Assembly: GCA_030704615.1 (NCBI GenBank) | Contig: CM060733.1 | Coordinates: 49,412,001 to 49,476,000 of the forward strand | Origin: Takakia lepidozioides | Lineage: Eukaryota > Streptophyta > Takakiopsida > Takakiales > Takakiaceae | Length of the DNA stretch: 64,000 nt | Direction: 5' to 3' | Part shown: positions 1 to 14,600 of the stretch, in pieces | How positions within the stretch are numbered: position 1 is the first letter of the stretch | How the letters are laid out: every line of letters begins with the position of its first letter | Notes under the pieces: generated by a model | Databases searched by the model: none | Told to the model about the DNA's origin: nothing | What the model saw: the letters and a program-made list of their open reading frames with translations, nothing else | Position numbers and translations under genes: made by a program

Positions 1-185
1 ATAACCAAAAGAGGCTCTATCAATTTCCATGCATGGCACCAGCAAGTTGCACATGCACATGAATGCATCAAAACTGGATGGGTGAATAGCCCTAGTCCAA
101 GAGTAAATTAGGAGGAGACCTATGATCAGCCCCTGCTTGAATGAATACAAATGATAGTGACAAATTTGATGTGGTCCATACAACG
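1..185. other. IleRS 3' flank
   Basis: Follows the IleRS stop codon at 186-188. Presumably 3' UTR and terminator sequence. Nothing else seen. Confidence 0.4.
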
Positions 186-3100
186 TCAATCTCTCCTGGT
201 TTTCTGTACGTGGTCTGCAACAGAGAGGTGGAAATGGACGCCTGCCTCTAGCTCATAATCACCCTGCCCATCTATCGCCACTTTGACCTGCCATATCACC
301 AGTCTTGGTTAGCTGTTACATAGCCACTGAAACCTTCTCTAACACTCTCCTGTGCTTTATGATAGCAGCTACCTTGGACTATGTGGACTACTCACCTCAA
401 CATATATGAAGTCCTGATGCGAAGGTCGGCTGTAGTAACTGGTGCTCATTGGCTATCCCTTTCTCAAATCCTCAATTAGCAGAGCTTAGAAAAAATGTAA
501 CAAACCTTGCGATTTGAAGAAAGTAGCTCGGCTCTAAGATTTGCTGGATCTCTGGAAAGCAGTACCACTGCCAAGTTCTCTGCATGTGCTGCATTGCCTG
601 CCAGCCATTCAAAACCAATATGCTCTGGTCACACAAAGGACTTCAACTTACTTCGAGAAATGACTTAAAACCACTTCCTCTGCAGGGGGGTGAATCCCAC
701 AGCACTCTTTACCCATAGACACTGCTGTGACCCAAGCATGAGATTCATTTAATACCCAAAAGGATGTCATAAAAACCAGAACCTGAGCAGATGTTTGTGA
801 GCAGATCGTGGGCAAAAGATAAGGCAGGCCTTGAAAGGGTAATTGTGAAAGAACCGCCTGCAACTCCATGATATTTCTCAGATGCCAGGACAACCTGTTC
901 CATCCCTCAATACACGCGATCATCAACCCATGCGTTTCTCACCTGCCACCTTATACGGCCATTGCTCTCCTTCCTCACATGCAGTCAATTTGACACAATG
1001 TTGCTTCAGATCTACAATTGCAGAGCTATACAGAAGTGGGGCTTCCTTTGTGGCGTCGGAAGTCATGCAATTAATCTAAAAAGCTGCAAGAGCGACAAAT
1101 ACAAACACAGGGTGTGACAATCAAAAGAAAGGGATGCTGACCGCATGGGCTGGGAGGTGCCGTTGAGACAAAAGAGGACCACCTACGGCATCTGCCATGT
1201 AGCTTGCCTGCCCATGACCCCACCCCACTAGGAGCAAATGAACTCTGATCCACAACTATCTCCTACAATATCCAAGTCTCCCCCTCCCTCTCCTCCTTCC
1301 CATTTTGCAACAAAGGACATAGCAAGTTGAGTCTAAGTTGAGGCTATTCAATACATCTCTCCTGCAAGACAAGCCTAGAATATGCATGCAGGGGATGTCC
1401 AGTGAAAAGGAAGTCAAAAACGGTTGACAGGGAGCAGTCAATGAGTACATCTCTCACATCACAAATCCACACAGGAAGAGATGGTACCTGAGCAGCAAAC
1501 ACATGGTGCAGGACACATGGATCAGTATCATGTCCAGCAATGCCATCAAGGATCTCATAGTAAACCTCCACAGTGTCAGTGGGCTCAAGTCCAGCTTTCT
1601 TGCGAAGCTTTTGAACTCTGTTCACAATCTGGCAAAATAAGATACCCAAACTTTGTCACAACTAGTCCTTCCTGCCTACTACAGCAACACATTATAAAGG
1701 GAGGAGCATACAAGGACATAGAAATTGGCCCCATCTATCTTCCTGTCCAAATCACAACTGTGGAAAATGCCAATCCTGAGCAGATGGACTATGCATTGAA
1801 CTTACTTCACGAGCATAGCCAGCTTCAAGTAGGCTCTCGTCAGGTCGTAAATCAAGCACCACCAAGACTTCACCTGTTTGCAGCCAAACAAAAAAATAAG
1901 ATGTTTTCAATTCTATTCAATTCAATTGCTGGTTTAATGGACAGTTCTCTTAGATGTACCATCGGAAGGGCATAAAAACGTTGTCAAGAAATTTTCTCTC
2001 ACACTCGAGCCACACACTACAGCTGAAGTAACCACAGCCAAGTTGACGGACATTACCGTCCCCGGATGCATCAATATCCTCCTTGTTGACACCATTAGGC
2101 ACTTTGAATTCTGTAATGACCTGCCCTACATCACAGCACCTTCTCAGATTCTGAAGTCCACATGCATGATATAATTGACAAGGTGTACATCGCTCCCATC
2201 TCAAGGCCTCAATAGGACAAATGGGATTGCATAGGTCGCAACTGCAAGATTCTGCAGTATCTCTTAGAACAGATAACTGAGAGTAATTTTTCCGTTGACC
2301 ATGTGCAGCTAAAACAAAAACTAATCCAATACCAATGTGCACCCTGGGGAAAAAAGAATGGAAAACTGAAAATAAGACACTACCACCCACCTTCATGTCT
2401 TGCAGTGTGAGCTCATGGCCTGCAAATGTGGCCTTACCAGTCTTCTCAAATGCCATAATCTCAGCAAGTGTCATGCTCTTCACCTCCTTCGCCACTGGCC
2501 CCATTGCCTTACCTAGTCTTTTTCCTAAACGACTGCACCCCATTCATAAGTTCATTCCCTTTAAGAGACAGCATGGCCCCAAGCCTCTTGTAATCTCTCA
2601 AGACTTCAACAACACTGTCCACTAAACTACTTGCTTGAGTTACTTGCATGTGTGCACCAGCAGAAGGTTGCCACAGCACTGTGAGCTAAAGCAGTGAGGA
2701 GACTGCAAATTGCGTGTTCGCCTGAATATCTCTGCTTGCTGTCTCCGAAGTCAACTCATATATAAACATAAAACCAACAGGTGAATCTACACAAGAAAAT
2801 AGTACCTGAAATCAGGCTCTGCCCGTAGCGATGCATACTTGAGAGGGTCATTACATGCCACTATGCCTCGGACATTGAGCTCTTCTAGCACATACTGTCA
2901 TCACACACCCCAGTTGTACCATTGCTCAACTAAGACGCGTGATCTCTGCAGTTGGTTAAACTACAGGTCTTTATCAGCAAATGGACAAGAAGTAACATAA
3001 TGGCTACGATAGTACGACTTTGCTGTAGCACTTTCATATGTGGATTGACCAAGCCATGTATGCAGTAGGTCAGTCCTACAAACACTTTCTACAGAGCTGC

Positions 3101-6100
3101 TGAATAAGGAAGGTACCTCGCTGAGCTGACCAGTGATGTCATCTAGGAAATCAGCATCAGAATGCACCACCACCATCTCCCTGCATCCCACCCCCCATCA
3201 TCACTTAATGTCACAATCAGATGTTAAACGCAAATGAACCAGAATATTTTCAGGTTCCTTACCACCAGGTTACGAGTCACCTACCTAAGAGGAGTCTTGA
3301 GTGGTTTATTGTGCCGCTCCCGAATATTACGGGCAAGATCAATTACTGTCATCATGCGTGCAACACTTTGCTCAATGCGCCTGTCAGTCTGGACCCACAC
3401 CCAGCTCCACACCCACCTTGATTAAGTGGTGTCTCATAAACAAAGAATGTGAGCTTCTTGTGTGGGTAGTCTCTTCAATGGTTTACTAGGGTGCTTTTCA
3501 TCCAAAGACTGACCAGACTTCTACCATATTCAAAACACTGCCAGAAGTTTCTGCACCATTATTGTGAGGTTGACTAGTGCGTCCTATCTTAAACTAAGAA
3601 ATAACCGGTATGGACGGTATGGACGGTATGGTCCTAGAAATGTTAGAATATGCTGTCAAACAGTACCTGGCCCTCCACCTCTGGAAAAGGGCAATAGTGC
3701 ACACTTTCCTCGGACTCAAATAGGACTCGACGCAAGTTCTGGTACATCCCTTCTGTGAAGAAGGGCGTAAATGGTGCCATGGTTTTGCATGTTGTCAACA
3801 ATACCTGCTCCCAGCCCTTTTATTCTCACTTCAAGAATCCAACAGCACATACCATACAAATTTTACTTTCCTACCACCCTTTTGGTAATGCTGATGATGA
3901 AGTCATCCACCTTACTGAACCAGATATATATCAAAGAGGAACAGGAAATCACAGCAATTCATGTTGCACAACTGTAGAACACCATGAGTTAAGCCAAATA
4001 CTTACTGAATGAACTAATCACATATCACAGAGTTCCAAAAAACTCAAAAAGAACATCGGACTCACATAGTAAAGGGTGGACAAAGCTATGCGGCTGTCAT
4101 CTTCCCCAGTACGACCTTTCAACCGTTTGCGATTAAATCGCACATAGATGTTGGTCAAATTGTCAATGAACTTAAGTAGGAATGGAACGACCTGTACCAT
4201 CCCTTCCAGTTCTCAGGTCAGCAACAGCTACATTGATCTCAGTGACATAAGAAAATCAATCAAGAACAAGTGAAGTGAAACATCAAAGTATGTCTTGTGA
4301 AGTGAAAACATTTATGACAAACCGTGTAGAGCCGATATGCTTCCATCTCTTGCCGTACAAGCAATACAAGGCTCTGGCTTGCTGAGGTAATCCAGCGGTC
4401 CAAAACATTGGTAGATTGTTGGAGAATGCTAAGCTCCAACGGCTTGAAAGGTGCCAGCCCTTCGATTTCCAGTCGAAGTGCATTCTGCACTAAAAACCTG
4501 TACGCATTGTACCATGGCAGAAACACATCCTTCACCTGCCACACAATCCCAGAGGTCGTCTCCCCGTGAGCACCATCATCACCAAGTTTGCAATCTCTGC
4601 TCCTTTGCACGACTGCTTGCAAACTAGCTCAAGAAACAATGCAACAAGGTAACTATCCCAAATAGAGATGTCGTGCAAGTTAGTGAAGCTTTGTGTAGTT
4701 CTAGGAATTTACCACGGCATACACTCCCTCTTTCTTGAATCTCAATGGCTCTCCTCGCACTACTGGAGAGTTGATCAGATATAGCCTGAGAGCATCCTGC
4801 ACACACATTAAACCTTCATTACTTGTCTTCCTCTTGACAGCTCAAAGTCAATGACCTCCACATCTTCTACACACCAAAAGGTACCAGTACACCCATACTA
4901 ATGCAATCATACATTCAAGTGAAGTAAGGAAAGCTAGGAACTAAGAAATGTGCCAGAATAACACTTACAGCCCCATATTCGTCAATGACGCCAGTGGGAG
5001 ATGGATAATTATTCAGGCGCTTGCTCATCTTTTTGCCATCATCAGCCAACACCAGCCCGTTGCAAATAAGATTCTTGAATGCTGGTTTGTCAAACAATGC
5101 TGTCGCCAACACCATAAGAGTGTAGAACCTGCCATGCCCATGCACTTGTATCAAACCCTCCCTCCCTCTCTATTGAACATGCACATGCACATGCATCCAG
5201 CTATAACAAGACAGCAGGACACAACTCTTCAGAAAGAGGCCATACCATCCACGGGTCTGATCAAGACCTTCTGCAACAAAGTGACCAGGAAAGTTGCGCT
5301 CAAATAGCTCTTGATTCTCAAACGGATAGTGAATATAACCATATGGCATTGATCCACTCTCAAACCAGCAATCAAACACCTGCATCCAGGCCATTCTTTT
5401 AGCAGATTATGTCAGGAAGAGAGAAAATATCTTCAAAGGGTGTTTGATTCTCAGGCATTGCAAGAAGAGTTGGTTCTCACACCCTGTGGATGGAGACACG
5501 ACTTTGGAGTACAAATCCTCTAGGTTAGAACTGTCTGTATCACACAGGATGTAGAGACACAGTGAGCAGTACATATTCTGTTAGTACCACCCAGTAGAAA
5601 CAGAGTACCAATTTATTTTCCTGTTTTACATATTAAAGATCTAAGACAGATATCATTGTCCATTTAGCGGCTTCCAGTCTTTGTTCAGTTTTAAGGAGCT
5701 GAAGTGCCTGGCAGCTTACCTGCAAGAAGAACTTCATCTCAGGCATTGTTGGATATTTTGAAGTGGTTTCTTGTTGTTCTACCTTGTCCCATAGGCACTA
5801 GAGGCTCTTTCATTGTGGGGAAAATGGGAAACATCACAAATTCTCCTCTCTCTCTCTCTCTCTCTGTGGCTCTGGGGTTTTTAGTTTCCTCTCTCATGTT
5901 TTCTTCCATTTTGTCCCATAGGCTCTATGAGCTTTCCGCAGATGTTATAAAGCACCATTTCATTTCATTTCTCTCTCTCTCTGGCTCTGGAGAATTAGTT
6001 CCCCACGGGGTCTATGGCTGTAAGGCCAACATTTGCAGGGAATGGCATGAATTACACTCTCTGCTCTTTTGGGGCCTAGTTATTGGGCAAACCACACACG

Positions 6101-9100
6101 GCAGGTTGATGCTTGTGTAAAGGGATTTCTAGAGGATATCTGGGAAACCCGGATCAATTGTTTATTCCAAGGTAAGTCTTACTACTGGCGTCAGCCCCTG
6201 ACAAAGGTAGGTTCCGTCTCTTTGTGTTCCGCTCAAACTGGGCGCAGGGTCAATAGCCGCAAGGCTATGGAAAACATCGTCATATGAGTACATTCTCTCT
6301 CTCACACACACAACCGAAGCAAAGTTTTTTGCTTCCAGGTCACTTGTTGAGAAGTGACACAGCTAGTTCTGTCAATTCTAGGCAACAAGGATCAAGTACA
6401 AGAAGGTACATGACTCCTCCTAGAACTATAGGTTACACCATCACGCTAAGGCCATAGTCTCCAGGGGATACCAATGCTTCCCAGGGTCAGTTTCAGGACT
6501 TCAAAACACTAGTGTCTGGCAATTCAGCAAACAATCGCCATGAAGGCCACATGAAACTCACATCATCGACGCGTTTAAGAGGCCCAAACTCCGGACCCCG
6601 CCTAGAGGGAATGGTAATGTGATCAATGTGATGCCGGTGCAGATCTGTTGCCTGTCATTTGTACCAGAAATCAATATCAAAGTTAGGCTTGACAAAGCTA
6701 ATAATCTAGTTTGACTCATCGCCTGCCTTGTGCCAACATGACTATCCACCAATCATGCAACAGGAATGCTTCAAAGTGCAAGCCCATGTCCCTAGGAGAA
6801 TAGAAGTAAAAATGTCAGCACACCTTGAATCCAGAGAGCTCCTCCAGCTCTTGAATGGAGCCCACCACAACCATCTCTTCACCATCCTCACTCAACCAAA
6901 TGGGCAATGGTGTACCCCAGAACCGACTACGACTAACTGACCAGTCCCTAGCATTCTCCAGCCAATTGTGAAATCTCTTTTCCTGCCACCCCAGAACAAG
7001 TAGAAATGAGAGCAGAAAAGACTCAGGTATTACAAGTTCAGAATATTGAAGACATTTTTAGAACAAGGGAGTATACTTCCTGCTTAATTTGCTTTCAAGA
7101 AGAGCAAATGCACAAGTCCTCAATTGGAGATGCAAACTATCACACAAGCCCTGGTGGGTAGATCCTACTTGTGGCATTACAATTCATCACTGCATCATAC
7201 CTTCAGCCACTAGTCACCACTTCAGAGTGGATAGAGGACCTGATTCTAAGACCAATGGATAGATTCTGTGTACATTAAAGATTGCAAGCATGCGAGAACC
7301 AATCACATTTCTCTCTTCCAAAAAAGTAGCAGGGGAGTAGATTGTAAATCTTCACATTCCTTTACAAATCCAGAAAAGAGAAGATTCTATTCTTTCAATG
7401 TTTGGAAATCTTCCTCAATTGCCACATGCCAATGCCAAAACCCAGCTTGCCTACCCATCTAAGCTTCATGTAAGCAACTGAGATGGAAATAAGGAAGGCA
7501 AACCTTGACAGAATCGGGGACCCAATAGGTTTGTTTGTTGTTTTCCACCAGCCTATCTTTGAACTTCTCCACGGCTACATACCTTTGTAACAAGTACACG
7601 CCTCCTCTTAGTGCAATTAAAGTGCAGATGAATGCTAGTATTAACTTTGACAAGTTTAGGACAAACAACAAATGCTTTTAGATAAGTGTTGGTATGCACT
7701 GTACAAGTTATTATGGATATCTTGAGCAACACCGTGCAGCACAAGATCAGGATTTCCACCGAAAACATCTTTGACTTTGATCTATACTCCTATTTCTGCC
7801 TGCCCAACTCTCTGAATGTTGTGTTGAGTGTCCTAACCCCTAACAGTGACAAATTTTGTCTAGTCATGTAAGGCAGATCACTTGCTCAAAAGTATTCAGG
7901 TTGAGGCACACTCTTTTAGTCACAGAGTGGCTCGTATCTTCTATCCTCCACCCTCTTCTATAGGAGATATAGAAATGAGGCTGAATGCTGTTTGACAAAG
8001 ACAAGTAGATAGGAGGATTACCAGCTGGGGACCACCTTGTAGATGAGTGGAGTCTCAGATCGCCAACAGAAGGGATATGAATGAACAATGCTGCCTGCGT
8101 TTACTAGCCGGCCCATGGCCTACACTCAAGGTGCAAACTCCCATTCGGTTATCTCAAATGGAGTGTTAACCTAAACTCTCTACTCTTATATCAAAGCAGG
8201 GACATCAAACTAAGCAATCTTCACAACACAGGTGTTGTGAGTTTGTTCGTACTCCCACTCTGCATTGACCCTCACCATTCGCATGAATAACCCAGCTCTA
8301 CAAGTCTACCACATGATTACACAAGCCCCAAGCAAAAGGCAAAAAGAGATTATGAGTAGGCATTGCCCTAAGGGAAAGATACTTCAACCAATGTTTCAGC
8401 TCAGAGCTAAGAAATTGAACACAAGGTGAACCCACCTTGATGGCAGAAATTATATCCTTGTCTGCTTCCTTCACATATCGGCCTTTAAAATCAGTGACCT
8501 CATCTGTGAAGTTGCCATCGCCATCAACTGGATTTGGTAGTTTCAAACCCTGCCTCCACACAACATAAACCTCTGTAACAATGGATCATCACCTTTCAGC
8601 TCACATATCACTCATGGGAGTACAAAAAATGAGAATGTATGTTCGCACCACCCCCACATGGCCAGAACAAAGACAGTTAAGAGGGTTGATATTTACTACA
8701 CATGACAGTCCAACTTCAGTTTATACACAGCAGAATTTTGGCAAGAAGACATAGAGCGCACCTTTTGGATGATGCCAGCCTGCAAGCACACGCGGTAGTC
8801 GTCCTCTCCAAAAGCAGGTGCACAATGCACTACCCCCGTACCACTAATATCAGTTACGTAGTTGTCTGCCACAACCTTAAAGGCCACATCGGAGAGCTCT
8901 AAAAAATACCCAAATAAAGGTTTGTACCTGCATTTGCATCCCTGAGTTAGTCAAAACATTTGGTCGAGTTATAGGAGAAAGGAAGCACAATTTATAGACC
9001 TACATCTTAGAGAAGAAGGAACTGGCATAACATGGGGTGACTCACTTCTTGCCAACCAAGTCACTACCCTTGCACTGGCCCATGACTTCATAAGTGCTGA

Positions 9101-10715
9101 CGTCAACAGCTGTGTTAGTCCCCTCTTTATTGCTGTGGTTGTCGCCCTTTTTGGCAGCACCCTTAACTTTGGGGACACTCCCATTTGTTACATCTCCCTT
9201 CGCCTTAGTACTTGGAAGTTGGGACAACCGTGATTCTGCCACAATGTAGATCGCCCCTGTTGTTCTGTGCTTGACCTGCATTCAGCCACAGCCTGTGTGA
9301 TCAGCTTCCCCTGGCCTGCTGCTATAGAAAAACTCAAACACGCAGCCTCCACTGAGACTATTTTAAACAACCACAAGAGTGTTGGCAACACCGCCCCCCC
9401 CCCCCCGTCTCAACTCAGAAAGAAAAACCTACATGAGATCAGTGAACAGTAAATCTACCCACCCCAAACTTGCCATTCCTCAAAATGGCAAACATGTATC
9501 CGGGAACAAACCTTGGAATAGGTCAAACCTCCATTCACACAGAGGCACAAGTTGCTCGGGAGAGTCCAGGGAGTGGTGGTCCAGGCCACCATGGCAGCAC
9601 CATCTGCATCGTCAACCAGTGGGAAAGCCACCATCACTGCTGGATCTGAAACATCCTGCAAATCCCCTCCCCTCCCTGTTAGCCACTCTTGCATACACTA
9701 AAGTTGAGTTACAAAAGCTTCATTTCCCTGCATACAACTCCCAATACTGTCAAGGTCTAAAACCCTGAACCTAAAACCTCTAAGCACTGATCCAAGCACT
9801 GAAGACCATGCCTAAGATGGTTCCCAACTTCCTCTGACAGGAGGAAATAAGAAGAAAGGGCGTGTCAATGCTTAATAAACGCACCTTGTAATTGAGACCC
9901 ATCTCGAAATTGGACAATTCCGTCTTGCAGCCAGTGCTATAGGGCATCACCTGCCAATATCCCCTTCAAATTAGTATCCAAGCATAAACCCCATTTTCGT
10001 CCTGACTGCTACATCTCTCAACCCAAAAGCTGTTGTCAGACGGACTTTCCATGGTAGATCAAAAAGGGGAAGTTGGCTGCAAATTGTCAAGAAGTGACAA
10101 TGAAGTGATCTGAAAACCTTAAACCCTGACCATAGCCACAGAAAAAAACGTAGTTACAAAAAGTGAGTGATACGAAGATACCTTCAAACCTCTGTAAACA
10201 AGACCCTTCCGATGGAGTTGCTTGAACACCCACCAGACAGATTCCATAAATTTGGGGTCCATCGTCTTGTAGTCATTCTCAAAGTCAATCCAGCGGCCCA
10301 TGCGGGTAATAGTTTTTTCCCACTCTTTGCTATAACGCATCACAATGCTGCGACACTCCTCATTGTACTTGCCAATCCCCAAGTCTATCACCTCTTGCCT
10401 TGTCTTTATTCCCAATTTCTTATCAATCTCGAATTCAACGGGGAGCCCGTGACAGTCCCACCCAAACCGTCGGGTCACATGATGGCCTACTGCGGTCTGG
10501 AATCTCGTCACGCTATCCTTGATAGTCCCAGCCAAAATATGGCCATAGTGAGGTAACCCAGTTGCAAAGGGAGGTCCATCATAGAAGATGTACTCGGGCT
10601 TGCCTTCGCTGCGCTTCAACTGGGTATGAAAAGCATCCAGCTGCTGCCACAGTGCCAAGATCTTCTCCTCCTGCTGTGGAAATGAATACTCCTTCCCCTC
10701 ACAAATCTCCTCCAT
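186..10715 (-). CDS. IleRS: Isoleucyl-tRNA synthetase, cytosolic (28 exons, complete)
   Basis: Charges tRNA-Ile with isoleucine in the cytosol (class I aminoacyl-tRNA synthetase). Exons in transcript order: 10182-10715, 9885-9950, 9512-9655, 9046-9275, 8762-8927, 8436-8549, 8022-8119, 7504-7582, 6824-6982, 6562-6651, 5246-5379, 4969-5128, 4713-4796, 4323-4535, 4066-4191, 3667-3804, 3285-3388, 3117-3180, 2806-2894, 2391-2532, 2057-2120, 1806-1873, 1488-1628, 1142-1207, 943-1075, 783-857, 506-588, 186-287. They sum to 3666 nt, giving 1221 residues without an internal stop; plant and animal cytosolic enzymes are of similar size. Visible motifs are the class I HIGH variant HYGH (residues 56-59), [10 protein letters not shown] after it, the editing-domain segment [10 protein letters not shown], and KMSKR (about 638-642). 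The anticodon-binding and C-terminal regions follow, ending [10 protein letters not shown]. The ATG at 10715 opens [10 protein letters not shown], as expected for plant IleRS. The donor after exon 24 (GTCAGC) is weak, so the exon 24/25 junction is the least certain. Repeat remnants fill the 1.2-kb intron 5380-6561. Confidence 0.96.
5704..5975 (+). mobile_element. LINE 3'-end remnant in an IleRS intron
   Basis: The stretch resembles the 3' end of the LINE fragment at 43.7-43.8 kb. Shared landmarks are the GGCAGCTTACCTGCA segment, the TCCTCTCTCATGTTTTCTTC segment, and the terminal CTATGAGCTTTCCGC ... GTTATAAAG tail. No coding capacity remains. It lies antisense to IleRS in the 5380-6561 intron. 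Confidence 0.7.
6208..6300 (+). repeat. Dispersed repeat copy (pair of 14265-14365)
   Basis: About 90 bp match, in opposite orientation, a stretch in PAG1 intron 7 (14265-14365). Both share GCTCAAACTGGGCGC-like sequence, then GGGTCAATRGCC, CAAGGCTAYGG and CATATGAGTACA-like ends, followed by a CT-rich microsatellite. Probably a piece of an interspersed, SINE-like or LINE-linked repeat; the family is not recognised. Confidence 0.6.
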
Positions 10716-11677
10716 GTGTAAGCTCGGATTCCCGAGAAATTCTGTGGCACTGATAAGCGTTTAGGAAATCCACACCACCACCACCACTCTTTCTCCGCAC
10801 CTCTTCCTTGGCCACCACGCTTTGACGGCGTTGGTCTAGTCCTATGGACGATGGCCGCTATACTGCTAACCGAAAATGAAATGCCTGCTACAAATGTTCC
10901 GTTCTCGTTCGCGTTTAAGGGTTCATTGGTCACATTGCTGTCTTTCGCTTAGACTTGATTAGCAAACGTATTAGCATTGCCTTTGTGGCTTAACTTAGTG
11001 ATGGGTCATTAGCGTTTCTCTCACCACCTATCATGAGAAGGAAAGCAGCTCATGATGGGTTGTTAGTTGTGAATGAGCATCACACTATCTTCCACGAGCT
11101 TGTTTTATGAACTATCTGCAGCCTAATTGAAAGCTTTTTCGGTATCACGAAATCTTCTACCAGATCTAAGATGCTTGAATGCTCAACCGCAGCTTTGATT
11201 TCGTGAATCATCCAACCCCATCACTGAGATATATGTTTCTGTGCATAGAATGTTTTCATATGTAAATGCTGGGAACTGTGGTTACGACATTCACTTTACA
11301 TTGGATGAAGTATGTGGAAAATTTACAAGTCAAAATCTATGGCAAGCTAACTGCCGATAACTGTCCCAGTCGGAATGGGCTTCTCATGTCAAGTTATAAA
11401 ATTTTGAAAAGATTCATCGCCAGTTTGAATCCGAACACTTCGTTTTTCTGGAAGGCACTGGTGTGTACTGTTGAGGATGGGGCATTTCCATTTGCATTTC
11501 ATGTATAGGTAGTCAGGTTGCAGTCCGGTAGTTGTTGTTGCTTCTGCTCTTTCCTTCTTCTTTCTTGCCTTCCAAGATTTTGGGGTCTTTCTTTGCTTCC
11601 ATCTGGAGCTGTTTTCTCTACCTTCTTTCTTGCCTTTCGTTAGGTGGGCGGCGTGAGAGAGGCTTGTGACTGTAGCC
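10716..11677. promoter_or_regulatory. Shared divergent intergenic region between IleRS and PAG1
   Basis: These 962 bp separate the start codons of two head-to-head housekeeping genes, so they should hold both 5' UTRs and both promoters. I see no other gene here. No TATA box was called with confidence. Confidence 0.55.
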
Positions 11678-14600
11678 ATGAGCAGCATTGGCACTGGGGT
11701 AGGTGGACTCCAACCTTGTCGATTACGAACAGATGGAAACAGATGGTGGGTCTGAATTCTTGCTTGTTATAAAGTACCAATTCATTTCATTGCTTCTTTC
11801 TTGTCTTTTCGTCAGGTGGGTATGAAGTTTGAGAGTGCAGCCATGACCAGCGGGGCACTTGGTGGTAGCTGGACTCTAGCCTTGTCATTGAGAAAACATG
11901 GAAAGAGGTGGGCTGTTGCCACCGAGAGTAGCAGCAGGGTGTGAGGATTGTTGCTATGTTATGAGTGCTGCAGTTGTCGTTCAAATCAATTTGCAAATCA
12001 AGCTTCAGTCCGAATTTAAGGTCTGCCAGAAAGGAGAAGGCTTGGTGAGCAGGTCTAATGGAGTGGGCATGGTGGTGGGAAGGATGTGGCAGTATGACTT
12101 GTCGGTCACCACCTTCTCCCCGGATGGCCGTGTCTTTCAAATTGAGTATGCCACCAAAGCGATCGACAACAGCGGGTAAACACAGTTCTATTCTCGTGTT
12201 TTGCGTTGCTCCAGTGGTTGACAGGAACGATGGTAGATTAGCCATAGGAATTGTAACGAACTAGTTATTGAGTGCTTTGATTATGGAAAATTACCAGTCC
12301 TGCCTTCTCGTTGTGAAGTAGGCAAGTCAGAAGCACTAGCTAACCACGTGTACAATGTACCTGGCCTCCTGTTTGTTGTATTATCCTGTCTGAAGAATTT
12401 GATAAGACTGTGAGAGGTGCCTTCTCCTTTTTAACGCATAAAGGTTAACAGTTAGACTAAGCTGGGGACTGGATCCTTCATACTTTTTCACAAGTGAAAA
12501 CAGTCCAATAGAGCACAATCATTGCAGGCCACTGGTTCTCAATCGACTTTTGGGAACCCAATGGAATAGAAAGTTTTGATGAATCCCACTTCAAATGTCT
12601 GTGACGCACTATGCATTAGAGAGCTCACAGGTTGATGTGGTGGATGCACAGTACGGTGGTGGGGATCCGGTGCAAGGATGGTGTTGTTCTGGTATGGCCC
12701 TCTTCTCCCATATCCACGGTGGCCTCCTTTAAAGCCTGTATGGATGTCCTTTTCTTTCAGCGCTTCTTCTTCTCTCAAACCATCAGAGACAGGATTGTGG
12801 CAAAAGACCACATGGCTCAATAATTTGTCACTATGTTAGCATGGGGTTGCGATTGTAGGGTGTCGAGAAACTGATCTCTTCAAAGATGCTCTTGGAAGGC
12901 TCCAACCGCAGAATCCATGCAGTGCATCGGCATGCCGGCATGGTGAGCAGTCCCAAGCTCCCTGAATGTTGTAATCTGCTGCACTTTGCATCATTGGAGA
13001 TATAGTAGCTGTAGCAGCAATTTGAGTGGAATGTTCCGTTCTCTTCAATGAACACATGATGAATCTGGACATGCAGCCACGTCTGGATTTCCAGGTGCTC
13101 TTTAGAGATTGAGGTATGATTTGTGATTATGAATGCCTCATTGGTGGTGTTCGGTGAGGAATTCCAGAGAGAGCTGAGTTTGTAAGGTAACATGGCTGGG
13201 AGGCATGCAGGCAATGGCAGGGTTGGCTTCTGATGGCAGGCAAATTGTGACTCGAGCACGTTCTGAGGCCTCCAATTACCTCAGGTTGGTTCTATAAGCC
13301 AATGGCATTCTTCTAAATGTATGGATGGTTTGGCGTAAGGAACAACATGTTGGGGACAAGAACAGGATCATATCAGGATATATATGTTGAAGATTAGTGG
13401 GGAAGTAATGGAGCGTATTCTTACAGATTGTAGGCCAAAGTAGCACCCGGGGAGGAAAGATTAAGGTACGTTGATGACAGCAGGGAGAGAGACAAGGAGA
13501 GAGGAAGAGCCATAAGTTGTATTAAATAAGCTCACTGAATGTCTGCAAGAACAGAACGTCTACAGTAGACAAAATCTTGAGAACCAGTCGACTTTCCTTT
13601 GCAGCTTTTATGGAGAGGAGGTGCCAATCAAGGAACTAAGTGACCGGGTCGCACACTATGCACATCTGTGCACGCTCTACTGGTGGCTCAGGTTTGAACC
13701 TGCTTCATGCAATTTGTATCTGAAATGTATAATTCTCTGGAGGCTTGTTCATTGTATGTTTACTGAGGATGCCCCAGAAAGAATGTAGTACAGCTGGCCA
13801 GCTGGTAGAGAGTTAAATGGTAACAAGTGCGTTAAGGGAGAGAAGAACAGAAAGCAGTTATGACTGCCTATCATGTCATGTCTTCAGCTCTTGCAAAATG
13901 AGCAGTTCTGCATCGTTGTCAAGTGTAGAGGTGTGTTTCTTTGCTGGTTTTGGATGCAGACCTTTTGGGACATCAGCGATTCTGGGGGGTTATGACAGAG
14001 ATGGTCCTCAACTATATTTGATCGATCCCTCTGGTGTTTCTCATGTAGTTTCCTCACCCTCCTTTCCCAGCATGAGCATGAGTTTTGTGTGCACTTTCAC
14101 TTGTTGGGGCTTCTCTAAACTGTCTCTTTGTCCCACAATAAGAGGGGGGTGAACAAGCCTATATCAATTTTTGTGGAAGGTTTCCAGAGAGAGAGAGATG
14201 GCGCCAACCAAAGTCAGCATAAATAAGAGCCTCTCCCCCTTATAAGGTTTCCCAAAGTGTGCTGAGAGAGAGATTGTACTCATAAGACGTTGTTTGCCGT
14301 AGCCTTGTGGCCATTGACCCCGCGCCCGGTTTGAGTGGGAACAAAAGGGACAGAACCTACCTCTGTGTGCTGAGAGAGAGAGAGCATGTTGAATGGCGGG
14401 TGCAGCGTTACTTTGGAGCAGCAATTGGGAAGGGCCGGCAAGCTGCCAAAACGTACATCCATTTGCCCTCCCTTGACTAAAGAATTACTTGACTCGGTCT
14501 CCAGTATCGGGCATCTGTAAACCTATTTCAAGTGTCCCACATTCTTCTGATGTCTCTAAAGCAGTATGATGCAGTATTTGATGGTAAGGCCGTGTGGCCA

